From Heliocidaris erythrogramma (lineage: Eukaryota; Echinodermata; Echinoidea; Camarodonta; Echinometridae), in contig CM046863.1 in NCBI GenBank assembly GCA_025617745.1, positions 1,674,001-1,738,000 of the forward strand: a stretch of DNA of 64,000 bases, read 5' to 3'. Shown here piece by piece: positions 20,393 to 30,745 of the stretch. The first letter of the stretch is position 1, and each line of letters starts with the position of its first letter. Under the pieces are notes generated by a model. That model searched no databases. It was given only the letters and a program-made list of their open reading frames with translations, and was not told where the DNA came from. Position numbers and translations under genes: made by a program.

Positions 20393-22405
20393 TCAACGGA
20401 GCTTCACATGTTGCACCTTCTGCTTGAAGAGCTCCAAGGAGGTGCAGTTGACAACAGCAGGTGGCAGGGAATTCCACAGTCTGATAGCGTCTGGGTAGAA
20501 CGTTGTTTGGTACAGGTGAGTTCTAGCAAAGGGAACCCTGAACTTATGTGGGTTCCCGCGGGTCTGTGGGCCAGCAACTGGGATGAAGTTGGTGACAGGG
20601 AGATCAACCAAACCATGAAGAATGCTGTAGACCATGTACACTTTCTGTTGCGCCCTCCTCTCTTGTAGACTTATCCAGTGAAGATGTTTCAGCATGGTGG
20701 CTACGCTGCTTGTGCGCCGATAGTCACCCAGGACAAAGCGGGCATATCGACGTTGAACCATTTCCACCTTTCTAATGTTCTCTTGGGTAGATGGGTCCCA
20801 TACCGTTGCAGAATACTCCATCACAGGGCGTACCAAGGTCTTGTAGAGTAATGCCTTTGTCTTCGGAGGGCAGGCTCTCACGTTTCTCTGCAGGAAGCCT
20901 CGAACTGAGTTGGCTTTCTTGGTTGTCACATGTACATGGTGATTCCATTTCAGGTTACTCTGTATGTTGACACCCAAGTATTTTACAGAATCTGTTTCTT
21001 GTAGCTGCTCTCCGTGGATGAAGTAAGGAAAGGATGTCTGAGACATTTTCCTTTTGTTAGAGACATGCATGATGTGGCATTTCTGCGGGTGGAAGTGCAT
21101 CAGCCAGTCTTTTTCCCATTCCTGGAGGTTGTCTAGGTCTTTTTGAAGGCTCTGGGCATCTTCCTCACTCTTCACCGTCCTGTACAGGATGCAGTCGTCT
21201 GCGAACAATCTTGCCGTGGACTTGGGTGATATGCAGTCAGGAAGATCGTTGATGAAGAGAAGGAAGAGAAGAGGTCCGACGACGCTGCCTTGCGGAACGC
21301 CCGAGAGGACAGGAGAGGTGTGAAAAGTGCAACCATTGAGTAGAACCCTTTGAGAGCGACCAGTGAGGAAATCCTTAATCCAGTTATGGGCTTTACCACG
21401 GACTCCATAGTAGTGGATTTTATGCAAGAGTCTTCCATGCGGGACCTTATCAAAAGCCTTTGATAGGTCTAACAGAATAACGTCAATCTGGTCCTTTGAG
21501 TCGACACTGCTAGTGAGATCTTGGATGGTGAGAAGGAGTTGAGATGTGCAGGATCTTCTCTTGCGGAAACCATGCTGAGCATCTGACAGAATGTGGTGAT
21601 CATCAAGATGCTCATGGATGCTTGTGCAGACAATATGCTCCAGAGTCTTGCAGACGATTGATGTCAGCGACACAGGCCTGTAGTTGACCGCCTTGCATCT
21701 CTCACCCTTCTTGAAGATAGGGACAACATCTGCATTCTTCCAGTCCATGGGAACCACGCCCTGATGTAGTGAGGCCTGGAAGAGCATAGTCAACACTGGT
21801 GTTATCTCCAATGACAGCGCCTTGAGAAGTTGTGCAGGAAGTCTGTCTGGTCCGGTAGCCTTGTGGATCTCAAGAGCAGACAGTAGCTTGTGTACCCCAG
21901 CTGGGGAGATCACGATGTCATCCATACCAGGAAATGGACTGGGTCGCTTATCCTTCAATGTTGACATGTCTTCATCCCTGTTGAATACTGATGTAAACTG
22001 CTGATTCAGGATATCGGCCTTCTCTTTGCTGTCTGAGTGTGTCTTCCCATTGATGTCTTTCAGTGGAGATACTCCAGTGTTATCATTCCTCTTACTGTTG
22101 ATAAAGCTCCAGAATCGTTTTGGGTTTGTAGTGGAGTCAGGGCTGATGATATTGCTGATGTACTTGTTGTACGCCTGCTTGCAGGTTGCCTGTGATGACC
22201 TCTTAAGCTGATGGTATTTGCTGAAATCCTGAGGTCTGCCAGATGCTCGAGCGCGATTGAAGGCCCGCTTTTTCCTTCTCGAGAGCCGTTTCACAGACCT
22301 TGTGACCCACGGTTGGCTGAAGCGATAAGATGTAGTTTTCGCTGGAACATGGGTGTCCATGATGTTCAGTAGACTGGTCTTGAAACAGTTCCACATCTCA
22401 TGCAC
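20393..22405 (-). CDS. LINE reverse transcriptase (CR1-like)
   Basis: This 670-codon frame carries all RT motifs: VVPIFKKGERCKAVNYRPVS, QHGFRKRRSC, VILLDLSKAFDKVPH (first catalytic Asp), GVPQGSVVGPLLFLLFIND, LFADDCILYRT (intact FADD), and VKYLGVNIQ. The C-terminus ends with FRVPFARTHLYQTTF and SLPPAVVN, standard for CR1/L2-type elements. It is the C-terminal part of the polyprotein, separated from the endonuclease by a frameshift. It makes the element's cDNA at the nicked target. Confidence 0.93.
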   Translation of the reverse strand: MHEMWNCFKTSLLNIMDTHVPAKTTSYRFSQPWVTRSVKRLSRRKKRAFNRARASGRPQDFSKYHQLKRSSQATCKQAYNKYISNIISPDSTTNPKRFWSFINSKRNDNTGVSPLKDINGKTHSDSKEKADILNQQFTSVFNRDEDMSTLKDKRPSPFPGMDDIVISPAGVHKLLSALEIHKATGPDRLPAQLLKALSLEITPVLTMLFQASLHQGVVPMDWKNADVVPIFKKGERCKAVNYRPVSLTSIVCKTLEHIVCTSIHEHLDDHHILSDAQHGFRKRRSCTSQLLLTIQDLTSSVDSKDQIDVILLDLSKAFDKVPHGRLLHKIHYYGVRGKAHNWIKDFLTGRSQRVLLNGCTFHTSPVLSGVPQGSVVGPLLFLLFINDLPDCISPKSTARLFADDCILYRTVKSEEDAQSLQKDLDNLQEWEKDWLMHFHPQKCHIMHVSNKRKMSQTSFPYFIHGEQLQETDSVKYLGVNIQSNLKWNHHVHVTTKKANSVRGFLQRNVRACPPKTKALLYKTLVRPVMEYSATVWDPSTQENIRKVEMVQRRYARFVLGDYRRTSSVATMLKHLHWISLQERRAQQKVYMVYSILHGLVDLPVTNFIPVAGPQTRGNPHKFRVPFARTHLYQTTFYPDAIRLWNSLPPAVVNCTSLELFKQKVQHVKLR

Positions 22406-22415
22406 TGAGCTCTGT

Positions 22416-23315
22416 TCACTGTATGTGTTCAGGAACTGTTGTTGAAACAGGCGACAATCTATAAAGTCTAGCCTTCTTCCACAGATACACTTTCCTCTTC
22501 ACTGGCTTGCAACGCTTTGCAGTAACATCTGACTCAACCCCTACGATGTCATGATCCCCGAGGCCTGGGAGAAGGGTGCATTTGTTGATCAGTGTTGGCC
22601 TGTTGGTTAAGAAGAGATCAAGTAAGTTGTCTCCTCGTGTAGGGAAGGAAACCATCTGCTGTAGGTTGCAGTTCTGGACCATATCTAGGAACCGGTTGTT
22701 AACAGGAGCTGGGTTGTTATGTCCATTCACGCTCAAGTCTTCCCAGTTGATGTCTGGTAGGTATTGTCCATGTACTGTGCATCAGTGTTGGGAGGGCGAT
22801 AAAGGGCTCCAACGATGAGGCTCAAGCCTTTACCAAATTGGAGCCTGATGAAGACATGCTCTCCTAAGGTTTGCACCTGAATGATGTCATACACCAGGTC
22901 ACAACGTACAGCGAGTAGTACTCCTCCATAGCCATCTTCTCGATCTTTTCGCACAACGCTGAAGCTTGGTGGGAAAATCTCAGAGGTGGAAATTGAACTG
23001 CTTAGCCAGGTTTCTGTCCCTATGATGATGCTAGGATCTGTTGAGTCAATGAGCACCGCCAACTCTTCTTTCTTGTTTCTTACACTCTGGAAGTTAACAT
23101 TGAGTACCTTCAAACTCCGCAACTTTTGTCGTTCCTTCTCTGCTCTCCTTTTCCTGTGACTTAGAGGGGAGGATGTGTGCTGCGGTGAGCCAAATGAAGA
23201 GCTGTTGCTGGTGTCAAGGCTGGTGTTGCTAGGTGTGATGTTGTCACTAAGTGAGTCCACTGTTTCAAGGGTGTTTGATGTTTCGAGTTGAGTCTGATCA
23301 AAAAGACTGCTAGAG
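22416..23315 (-). pseudogene. LINE endonuclease (APE-type)
   Basis: LKVLNVNFQSVRNKKEEL opens the domain, TETWLSS holds the catalytic Glu, VGALYRPPN and LDLFLTNRP are typical, and GDHDIVGVE is the closing (S)DH motif with Ser replaced by Gly. Frameshifts near 22770 and 22470 split it. Confidence 0.85.
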
Positions 23316-23600
23316 AAGTGGCATACCGCATTTCACACATTTCACACGAGACATTGGGTTCATGAAGGGCGTCATACACCTGCGTCGACATACCCATGCA
23401 CTCAACATGGTACCACCCATCGCAATCATCGCAAGCTACACCACGTTGCTTCCAGGTCACTGCTCGAGAACATATCTGACATGGATATTTCGGAGTTCTT
23501 GGTCCTGGGTTTGACTCGATATCAGGAGCGACGGAGAGTAGAAGAAAAGTCAAATACAGCAGGGCGTGCTTCTTTCCATACTGTGGTGAAGAAACGGTAC
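23316..23600 (-). pseudogene. LINE N-terminus: hydrophobic leader, 2A-like motif, PHD finger
   Basis: The frame reads KKHALLYLTFLLLSVAPDIE then SNPGP. The DxExNPGP core is the 2A motif that makes ribosomes skip the last Gly-Pro bond. The hydrophobic run just before it fits the 2A-like signal sequences described in sea-urchin LINEs. A PHD finger follows: CQIC...GVACDDCDGWYHVECMGM...VSCEMCEM, a complete C4HC3 pattern expected to bind histone tails. The frame shifts near 23315. No ATG is obvious close upstream; the true start is unclear. Confidence 0.85.
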
Positions 23601-23877
23601 ATCCTCTGGTTCTTCGGCTAGATGTACAGGCTGACCAGTGGAGACTTCTTCAATCCATGAGCTGTGTGTAGATGTTGAAGATTTCGAGGGTGCTGCAGTT
23701 GTGACAGGTCTTGAGTGATATAATCCCGCTCTGCTCTGAAAGGCTTACGCATCGGTCGGCTGTGATGGATGCTGATGATTGCAGATGCCAGCATGAGCCA
23801 AAAGAAATAGTCTGAGGGACTTGACATACTGACGATTGATATCAGGCAGCTGGTAGCATGCAAGCATCTTTTTACAG

Positions 23878-24101
23878 ACTCAAAAATTACATCAAGAACA
23901 TTATAAGAAGCACTAAAGTAAATCAAGACCTGTATTGTCCACCTTGCATAAAAATATCAGGGTCAATTGTGGAGCTAGACCATCTTCAGGTCCATGAGGC
24001 AAGATGGAGAAATGTCAAGATATCTGAAGACACACAACATGACGCAAGGGTGCAGGTATGGGACTGGCTTGCTCAAAGTTCCCAAAAAGGTCCATATCCA
24101 G
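23878..24101 (+). CDS. Candidate internal exon of an unidentified host gene
   Basis: A CATCTTTTTACAG acceptor and a CCAG|GTGAGA donor bracket 224 nt open throughout on the plus strand: 74 codons starting LKNYIKNIIRSTKV, with CPPCIKISGSIVELDHLQVH and DARVQVWDWLAQSS (phase 2 in, phase 1 out). The sequence has normal protein composition and a CxxC. I do not recognise the family. An alternative donor (GTGCAG|GTATGG) lies near 24055. The LINE ends nearby, so upstream exons would lie beyond it. Confidence 0.45.
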
Positions 24102-24816
24102 GTGAGAATGCAATCAGTAAAAATCTATGCAATCCTGCACAAATAATCCATGAAACCCTATCCTAATGAGGCTTCAGGTGTTAAACAGCAACAAAAGTGA
24201 GTAAAATCACAAAATATTCCAGTAAAGTGTTAGGAAAATGAGATTTAAAGCAACAATACTATCCACTGTACACTCAGCGCTGACATTACACCTACACCTC
24301 CATTTCAATCGTATCGCACGTTACAAAAAGGGGTGCTTTTGACTAATCTGGCCGAACGCGTTTAGGGGGTATATTTTTCACTTTGGCACCTGACCGATAT
24401 ATGTAAATGGGCCATTTTCTGATATTTTCAGGGATTTTCACGGGATTCACACGGGGATTCACAGCCAGATTTCAGTTCAGGGTGGCGCGTGGCAGTGCAT
24501 GCAAATGGATGCAAAAAAGAGAAGACAGTCGGGAGCGGAGAGTTCTACCGACGCAGCCATAGTGCACTGAAATGGTTCCCCCTCTGAAATGTGTTGTTGC
24601 TTATAAGTTTTAGCGCGCGCGCTAGCTTGCACTAAGTCGAACCTATTTAGGGGGTTGGATGAAGAAAAACCGTGCAAATATCCTCGTTTAGCACGTTTAG
24701 GGGTCTTTTTTCATCCAGGTGTAAAACCTGTTTGGGGGGTATTTTGGGTTTCTCATGTGTACACCCATTTATCTGAGTGCCCCCCCCCCCCCCCCCCCCC
24801 GGTATAGCTAGTCTTT
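24102..24816. other. Non-coding, no feature recognised
   Basis: Contains a block rich in TTTAGGGGGT-like words (24355-24740) and a C21 run (24780-24800). Possible intron of the plus-strand candidate. Confidence 0.5.
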
Positions 24817-24968
24817 CAAATTGTAAAGCAAATTAGAACAACCATTCTGAATGGTTCAGCCTTCAGGGTCTGCCCATTCGAGAAGATGCGCTTGCAAGAA
24901 TGATTTTGATTGGTCAGTACCGATCAGTCGCAACTTGCAATCAATCGCAACTTTCTTGCAACACCCCA
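24817..24968 (-). mobile_element. MITE, truncated copy
   Basis: Reverse-oriented relative of the complete copy at 56690-56865. It shares TTGCAACACCCCA at its right end followed by TTA, plus GGTCAGTACCGATCAGT and ACCATTCTGAATGGTTC inside. The left terminus is missing. Confidence 0.8.
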
Positions 24969-25815
24969 TTACTCTACTTAGGTAGGCCTAGGCCCTAATG
25001 TAATAATAATATAGGCCTAGGCCTATATTCTTGTAAACATTTTTCAAGTTGTAAATTTCTAATTGTTGAGATAGGACCCGAACTTCATACTGTTCTGGTT
25101 TATTGCAATATCTACAGTTTCAATGTTTGGGTTGAAATCAAACTGAAAATCAGACTGCCAACTCGGGACATAAACGTCGAATGATGACAAGGACTGATGA
25201 AAACATGCCCGGCTCTAGCCGGACGCTACACGCTAGCTTCCGCTATGCTCTCGCGTCTACAGCCCCACGGTCCCAAGACATATTGAGAATCACTCACTCA
25301 CTTACTCACACTTCTTCACTGCCTGAAAATATTTCAACTATCAAAATAGCACATAACTAACAATTATTGAATATTATTATTGATATTATGATATAGCTAT
25401 GACATGTACTTACGGTATTTTAACGAAATTCGACTTGAAGCACAGAAGGTTGGATTCATTAACCAAGGCAAAATGGACGATGGCAGGTATCTGAGTACTA
25501 CTATACTAGCCAAATTTAAAAATAAGCTAATGCGCATGCGCCAAGGCCAAGCTAGCGTTAGCGTACGAACGAACGAAGTACATGTACAGTATCTACAATG
25601 TAAGTTATTGAATGAATAAATGAATTTATTTCATAATACAGCAGAAATCTACCATGAACATTACAGATGAAAAGTATGTGTCGTTGAAAATTCCAATTTA
25701 CATGTAGTCAAAATTAAAAAAAAATTATTAATCAATAGAAAAAAGCTGTATCATATGGGAGAACCGTTTAAGTTCTTAAAGTTTGAAGACCCGTCTATGA
25801 CAAGTTGGTCCCTCA
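24969..25815. other. Non-coding, no feature recognised
   Basis: Includes a short TAGGCCTAGGCC-rich block (24980-25030). The open frame at 25404-25619 lacks domains and splice context. Confidence 0.45.
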
Positions 25816-26112
25816 TAGGCGGATCCAGGGTGGGGGGGGGGGGGGGGGGGGTCGGAGGGGTCCGGACCCCCCCCCCATTTTTTTTTTTGCTTGGCAGAGA
25901 TTTATGGAGGGAAAGTAGACCCTTGTGACCCCCTCCCCCACTGAGCGAATTTTTGAGGGCTGGGGAAAAAATTGCAGCCACGCAAACCCCCCCCCCCCCC
26001 CACACACACACTGAGCGACTTTTCAAGTTTCCCTCCAAGCGAAATTGACAAACCTGCATTTTCATTTATGTGCCCCCCCCCCCCCCTTATACAATATCTT
26101 GGATCCGCCCCT
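25816..26112. mobile_element. Short inverted-repeat element with G/C homopolymers
   Basis: The ends are ATAGGCGGATCCAGGG and CTTGGATCCGCCCCTGA, sharing an inverted GGCGGATCCA. The interior holds G20 (25832-25851), C10 (25867-25876), C15 (25987-26001) and C14 (26073-26086) runs and two CTGAGCGA motifs. A fragment of the same family lies near 11460-11512. It looks like a MITE; the superfamily is uncertain. Confidence 0.6.
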
Positions 26113-26410
26113 GACTGCTATCATTCTTTGTTTGGCGTCACCTGTGCCTGGGAGGCGAAAATCGAATTGAATCACTGGAACCCTCCGGTCTCTCCTCCCG
26201 ATATAACTGATTTGGTTGTATATGTTGCGACGTGAGGCGAGCTTTCAAATTGTTTAGATTAACATTTGTTTACAAAGAATGCATTAAACTTTTATTAGCT
26301 GCGTAAACCGGTCTATTTGAATACCCCCGTGGGTACACAATTTTTACATTCAAAAGAGCACAAACCAAGGGATGATTGCACTTTGATACATTTTGTGTTC
26401 AGTGTTTCCT

Positions 26411-27010
26411 TTATGTGAGTATTATGTGGTAAACCACATGATCTGAAATCCCTCACTGTGGCAATACTAGTATGAACACAGGCCTTAAACATAGTTCAAT
26501 ACATACCACACTGTGGTCAATGTGTGTTTCTCTATGTTCAGTATGTCCACTATGTGGGAATTATGTGGTAGACAATTATGATCTGAAATTCCATACTGTG
26601 GTAATACTGTGAACACAGGGTTTACACATAGTTCAATACATACCACACTGTGGTAATTGTGTGTCACTCTGTGTTCAGTATGTCAACTATGTGGGCATTA
26701 TGTGGTAGATCACATGAATTGAAATTACACACTGTGGTAATACTATGAACACAGGGTTTACACACAGTTCAATACATACCACACTGTGGTAAATGTGTGT
26801 CACTCTGTGTTCAGTATGTCAACTATGTGGGAATTATGTGGTAGATCACATGATCTGAAATCCGACACTGTGACCACACTGTGAACACATAATTTACACA
26901 TAGTTAACACATAGACAACTATGTGAACACACTGTGGCAACACTGTGATTGTTCCATAAGGGAAGACTTGGCATAATTTTTAGCTGTGGCAACACTGCCA
27001 GCATCAGGCC
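26411..27010. repeat. Palindromic minisatellite, copy 2 (~142 bp period)
   Basis: About four units repeat: CATACCACACTGTGGT, TCAGTATGTCAACTATGTGG, GGTAGATCACATGATCTGAA. The right edge CACTGTGATTGTTCCATAAGG and GGCATAATTTTTAGCTGTGG mirror the left side of copy 1 at 14150-14660. So this is the same family in inverted orientation, about 12 kb away. Confidence 0.88.
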
Positions 27011-27951
27011 TAACCAGCATCCTTAAAACTTAGGAAGAATATGAAAATTCATGTATATCCTCATTAACCATAAAGTTTAGGCAAAGATGAAAGAGGTTTG
27101 AATCACCAAACTTGCACAAGCATTCAACAATCTTCCTCTACAAGTTTGCACAAAAGAAATATTAAAAGAGAACATCCTCTAATCTCTTGATATCGTGAAC
27201 TATATCAATCCTTTTATCATATTTACTTCCAAATGTAGAGAAAATGAACTGTTCATAATGTTTCTTACAGGTTATCAGGTTCAGGTTCAGAAACTGGAAA
27301 CCATTCATATTTTTTTACAAACCGTATTGCGTAAAGACTAGTTTAAACTGAAGCAAGCGATTATGATTATTGGATTACTAAAGCGCTTATACGCAACATC
27401 CGAGTGAAAGTCGCTACCTTTATTCCATTTCCCACTATGCATTGCGCATTTATTTACGCTAAGACTGTTAACTCGGTTCGATCTCGTTCATGATTTCCGT
27501 AGTTAGACTTCTGAAAAGGAAAGCTTGCCGTAACTGTCCTGCTCGGAGTCCTGCTCTTAGATCACGAATTTCACAGTTCATGAATTTATATACAATTTCG
27601 GGGCTGAGGCAAGGGTACCAAATTTTGCATTCGTCCATCATTGTTTTCTGTTTGGGAAGGGGGATGAAAAAAAAACCCTAGCGTGTATGTGCACGTTTCC
27701 GTTGGTCATAGCGGGTATCGCTGTTACACCTCCCGTAACAGCATAGTGTTTTCCCATTTTCCGACCTTTGTTTGAACCCTTAGTATGCTCGAAATATTAA
27801 ATAGTATGTTGAAAAAGATATCCAAACTTTTATTTTGAAATTCCCTCTATCTCATCCGTCATTCTGTTCAAACAATAATGCAATAAACAGTTCAATAGCG
27901 AACAATGAGTAGTTGCACAGTGAAACACGATGTACAATAGCAGGTTCGCAC
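27011..27951. other. Non-coding, no feature recognised
   Basis: Contains a CATGATTTCCGTAGTTAG word and an open frame at 27490-27681 without recognisable domain or codon structure. Confidence 0.45.
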
Positions 27952-27956
27952 CGCCG
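27952..27956 (+). other. 5-bp target duplication, left
   Basis: CGCCG, directly before the CACAGTG terminus and identical to 31297-31301. Confidence 0.8.
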
Positions 27957-28489
27957 CACAGTGGGCCAGAATGGCCCCAAAGTGCGCCAATATTCATATT
28001 CACTGGGTTTTACTGATAATTTAAACTTTGATGAAGGGTTTATGGGTATTCAGACCCGCATAATTCAATGAAAATATTTTCAAATACCAATGACGTCATT
28101 AAAATACAGATTTCTGATTGGCTGCCAAAATCCAATGGAAATGTATTTCTCGCATTACAATGATTTGTATATCTCAGACAATTGATAATGCAATATCTAT
28201 GCCTTTATATCAAAAAGTGAAAGCGGTGTTAACCTATAGCTCATGCATATGGTATGTAAGAGTGACTTAAACGGAGAGGGGGGGGGGGGGGGGGGGGGGC
28301 GTAATGGTAAATATGTGTAATAATGAGAAATTTGCAATGTATTGTAATGTATGATGCCATTATTTTAAATTGAACTTTAATAATGCATATACTAATAAAA
28401 TAATAATAATCAGCTAGCTGAACAATGAGGTTTTTAAAAATGAGAGAGCGCCCTTGTAGCCTTGATATTTTTGCTGAAGAGAAACGTAC

Positions 28490-28655
28490 CTGTATCACCA
28501 AGAAGTAATACTGTAGGTACTATCGAGTTATCAAAAGCATAATACTGACTGATAAAGTCCATGTATATGTTAAGTCCTTTTGCACTTTTGTTTATACTGT
28601 CAGAAGAGTGATTTATTTCGAAAAGCCTTCGCCTTGATATATTCACTGAAGCCAT
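28490..28655 (-). CDS. Candidate first exon inside the Transib-like element
   Basis: An ATG (28655) opens 55 codons, MASVNISRRRLFEINHSSDS... to NSIVPTVLLLGDT, and meets a strong donor ACAG|GTACGT at 28490/28489. The end LLLGDT plus a codon starting with G resembles a Walker A (P-loop) strand split by an intron, though the GKS/T part is not visible. It may be element coding sequence or a captured host fragment. Identity unknown. Confidence 0.38.
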
Positions 28656-28907
28656 TGTGAATTACTCAGAATGTTGAGCCTGTAAAAAAAATATATATAT
28701 ATTTTGAGAGCTTGGTTTTGGTGTTGGACAAATTATAATACAAATTATGCTTTCTCCAAAGCCCAATAATTGATTATCTTGTTTACTTCTTATCAGTGTT
28801 AATCAAAAAATGGGCCCTTGCCGTGTAACAAAAAGTCATGCGCGCGCCCATGCTGCGGCGTATGATGACATAGAATCTTCCAGCGGCTGCGCGGTCCAAA
28901 ATAAATA

Positions 28908-30745
28908 TGAACTCCTCAAAAAAAGTTTGGAAATCTGACTTTGATCGATCATTTCTCCCGAGTCTTAGTGAATATTGATGTTTGATTGATACCACTGAAA
29001 AGATCATTTAATTCTCTTTAAAATGATACCCTACATGATATGATTATCGTTCACATGGAGGTTCACATTACCGTGGTGATGAGTGAGTTTCCCAGTTGTT
29101 TCTTTTGTTTTCATGCATCTTAACATCAACATTAACATGGAATCAAACAAACCTCTGCACAAGCAAACACGTAACAAACAAACAAACATGCATGCATGGG
29201 TATTTCAAAACACGACTCAAACCATGTTATCTCACAGAACCATCACTGCATAAACCACAACAAAACATCAAAAATGAAGAGGCAGGGGCTTGATTTAATG
29301 GATTTTCATCTTTATTGTCACATACAGAGATCTTTGATTTCATCAATTAACATGATCAAGGCTCAGTAACGGGTGGACGACCCAAGTGCTTGCACCACCG
29401 CCTGGCACCGCGATTCGTTGCTGTGGAACGGCATTCCATTCTTCAATCAGAATCTGACGCAGTCCTGCCAGTGTTGTTTCATTGGTGACTCTCTTCCATA
29501 CAGACTGGCCGAGTTGATCTCAGAGATGCTCAATGGGGTTTAGGTCTGGGCTGCATGCAGGCCACTCCATTCTCGTGATATCCTCTCTCTCGAGAAAATT
29601 GCGGACCAGTCTCGCTCTGTGGGGTCTCGCGTTGTCGTCTTGCAGGATTGCGTCGTTCCCCATATTCCTTAAATACGGGACAGCTGTTGGTTGGAGGATC
29701 TCGTCTCTATACCTCTGAGCAGTGACGTTTCCATCAATGACAACAAGTTCTGTTTTTCCTGCAGTCGAGATGCCTCCCCCACACCATCACGCTTCTTCCA
29801 CCAAATGGTGTAACGCGGTCGATGCAGCTATCATCGAAACGTTCACCCCGCCTACGCCACACTTTCACTCGCCCATCAACTTTCCGCAGGCAGAAACGCG
29901 ACTCGTCGCTGAACATCACCATCTGCCACTCGCGCCTGTTCCAGCGGAGATGATCGCGGCACCAACGAAGGCGCTCCTGCTTCTGTCGAACAGTCATTGC
30001 TGGCTTCTTTGCCGTCTTTCGTGCTCGGAGATCGGCAGCATGGAGGCCGTTTCTCACTGTTTGATCAGATACCCTGGTGTTGAACCTCCTAACAACGCTT
30101 CGTTGAATACTCTGTGACGATCGTATACGATTCTGTAAAGCAAGTACCCTGATATAACGGTCTTGCTGTTCCGTCGTGATCTTCGGACGTCCACTCCTAG
30201 GCCGATCCTTGACATCACCCTTTGCTCGGAATTTCTGTTTCCATTTAGTGATGGTCCCAGGGCTCACACCAAGTCTCTCTGCTACATCTTTTTGAAGCAT
30301 CCCAGCTTCGATATGCCCAATGGCGCGGGCCTTTTGAACATTACTTACACGTGGCATAATGAACAACCAACCAAACAGACTGAGCCATTAACACTGCCTG
30401 ACATGGCACCACCAAAAGCTTGAATATGAAATTCAAATTTCTATTGAATTTGACATTCATGGTTGACCAGTTGATAACAAAAGACATCACTCCGGACAAA
30501 AGAATCATGTTATTTATTGACCCTTCGTGACCATTTCTGCTCGTTTTGCAGCTTTTCAGTTCAGACCTTATCCAACACTGTTGAATCCTGCTCTTGTCCT
30601 GATGGCATGATCATAACAAGCAGGGTATCATTTTAAAGAGAATTAAATGATCTTTTAAATTATATCAAACATGAATTGGGTAATATAGGGAGATGGGAGA
30701 AATTAGTGGCCAAAGTCAGATTTCCAAACTTTTTTGAGGAGTTTA
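28908..30745 (-). mobile_element. Tc1/mariner element nested in the Transib-like element
   Basis: Ends read T[GA]AACTCCTCAAAAAA with ~135 bp inverted similarity continuing through GATCATTTAATTCTC and AAAATGATACCCT. TA duplications flank it (28906-28907 and 30746-30747). It holds one transposase gene and little else. Confidence 0.93.
29343..30366 (-). pseudogene. Tc1 transposase (DD34E), two lesions
   Basis: MPRVSNVQKARAIGHIEAGM starts the paired-like helix-turn-helix DNA-binding half (VAERLGVSPGTITKWKQKF), with a GRPK linker. The catalytic half has MFSDESRF (first Asp), QDDNARPH (second Asp) and SPDLNPIEH (Glu, 34 residues later), so DD34E. One extra base in a five-C run (29776-29780) shifts the frame at VWGG, and TGA replaces the Trp codon of IEHLW (29520-29522). 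Otherwise full length (~340 residues expected), ending at TGA 29343-29345. Confidence 0.93.

Larger units (their letters stand above)
20250..23926 (-). mobile_element. CR1-like LINE with 2A motif and PHD finger
   Basis: Reading down the minus strand: hydrophobic leader, 2A-like motif, PHD finger, APE-type endonuclease, reverse transcriptase, short 3' region, and a (GAA)n-like tail near 20250-20272. The encoded order matches 2A-bearing CR1-clade elements described from purple sea urchin and amphioxus. Three frameshifts (near 23315, 22770 and 22470) break what was one long ORF, while the RT part is open for 670 codons, so this copy is fairly young. The 5' limit is uncertain; a plus-strand host exon overlaps it from 23878. 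Confidence 0.88.

Noticed and set aside
25751..26065. Gly/Pro-rich ORFs around the MITE
   Set aside because: They encode the G and C runs; no real protein.
27957..27990. Functional 12- or 23-spacer recombination signal
   Set aside because: The heptamer is exact, but no nonamer lies at 12 or 23 bp spacing at either end.
29533..30423. Plus-strand ORFs across the Tc1 element
   Set aside because: They are antisense shadows of the transposase.
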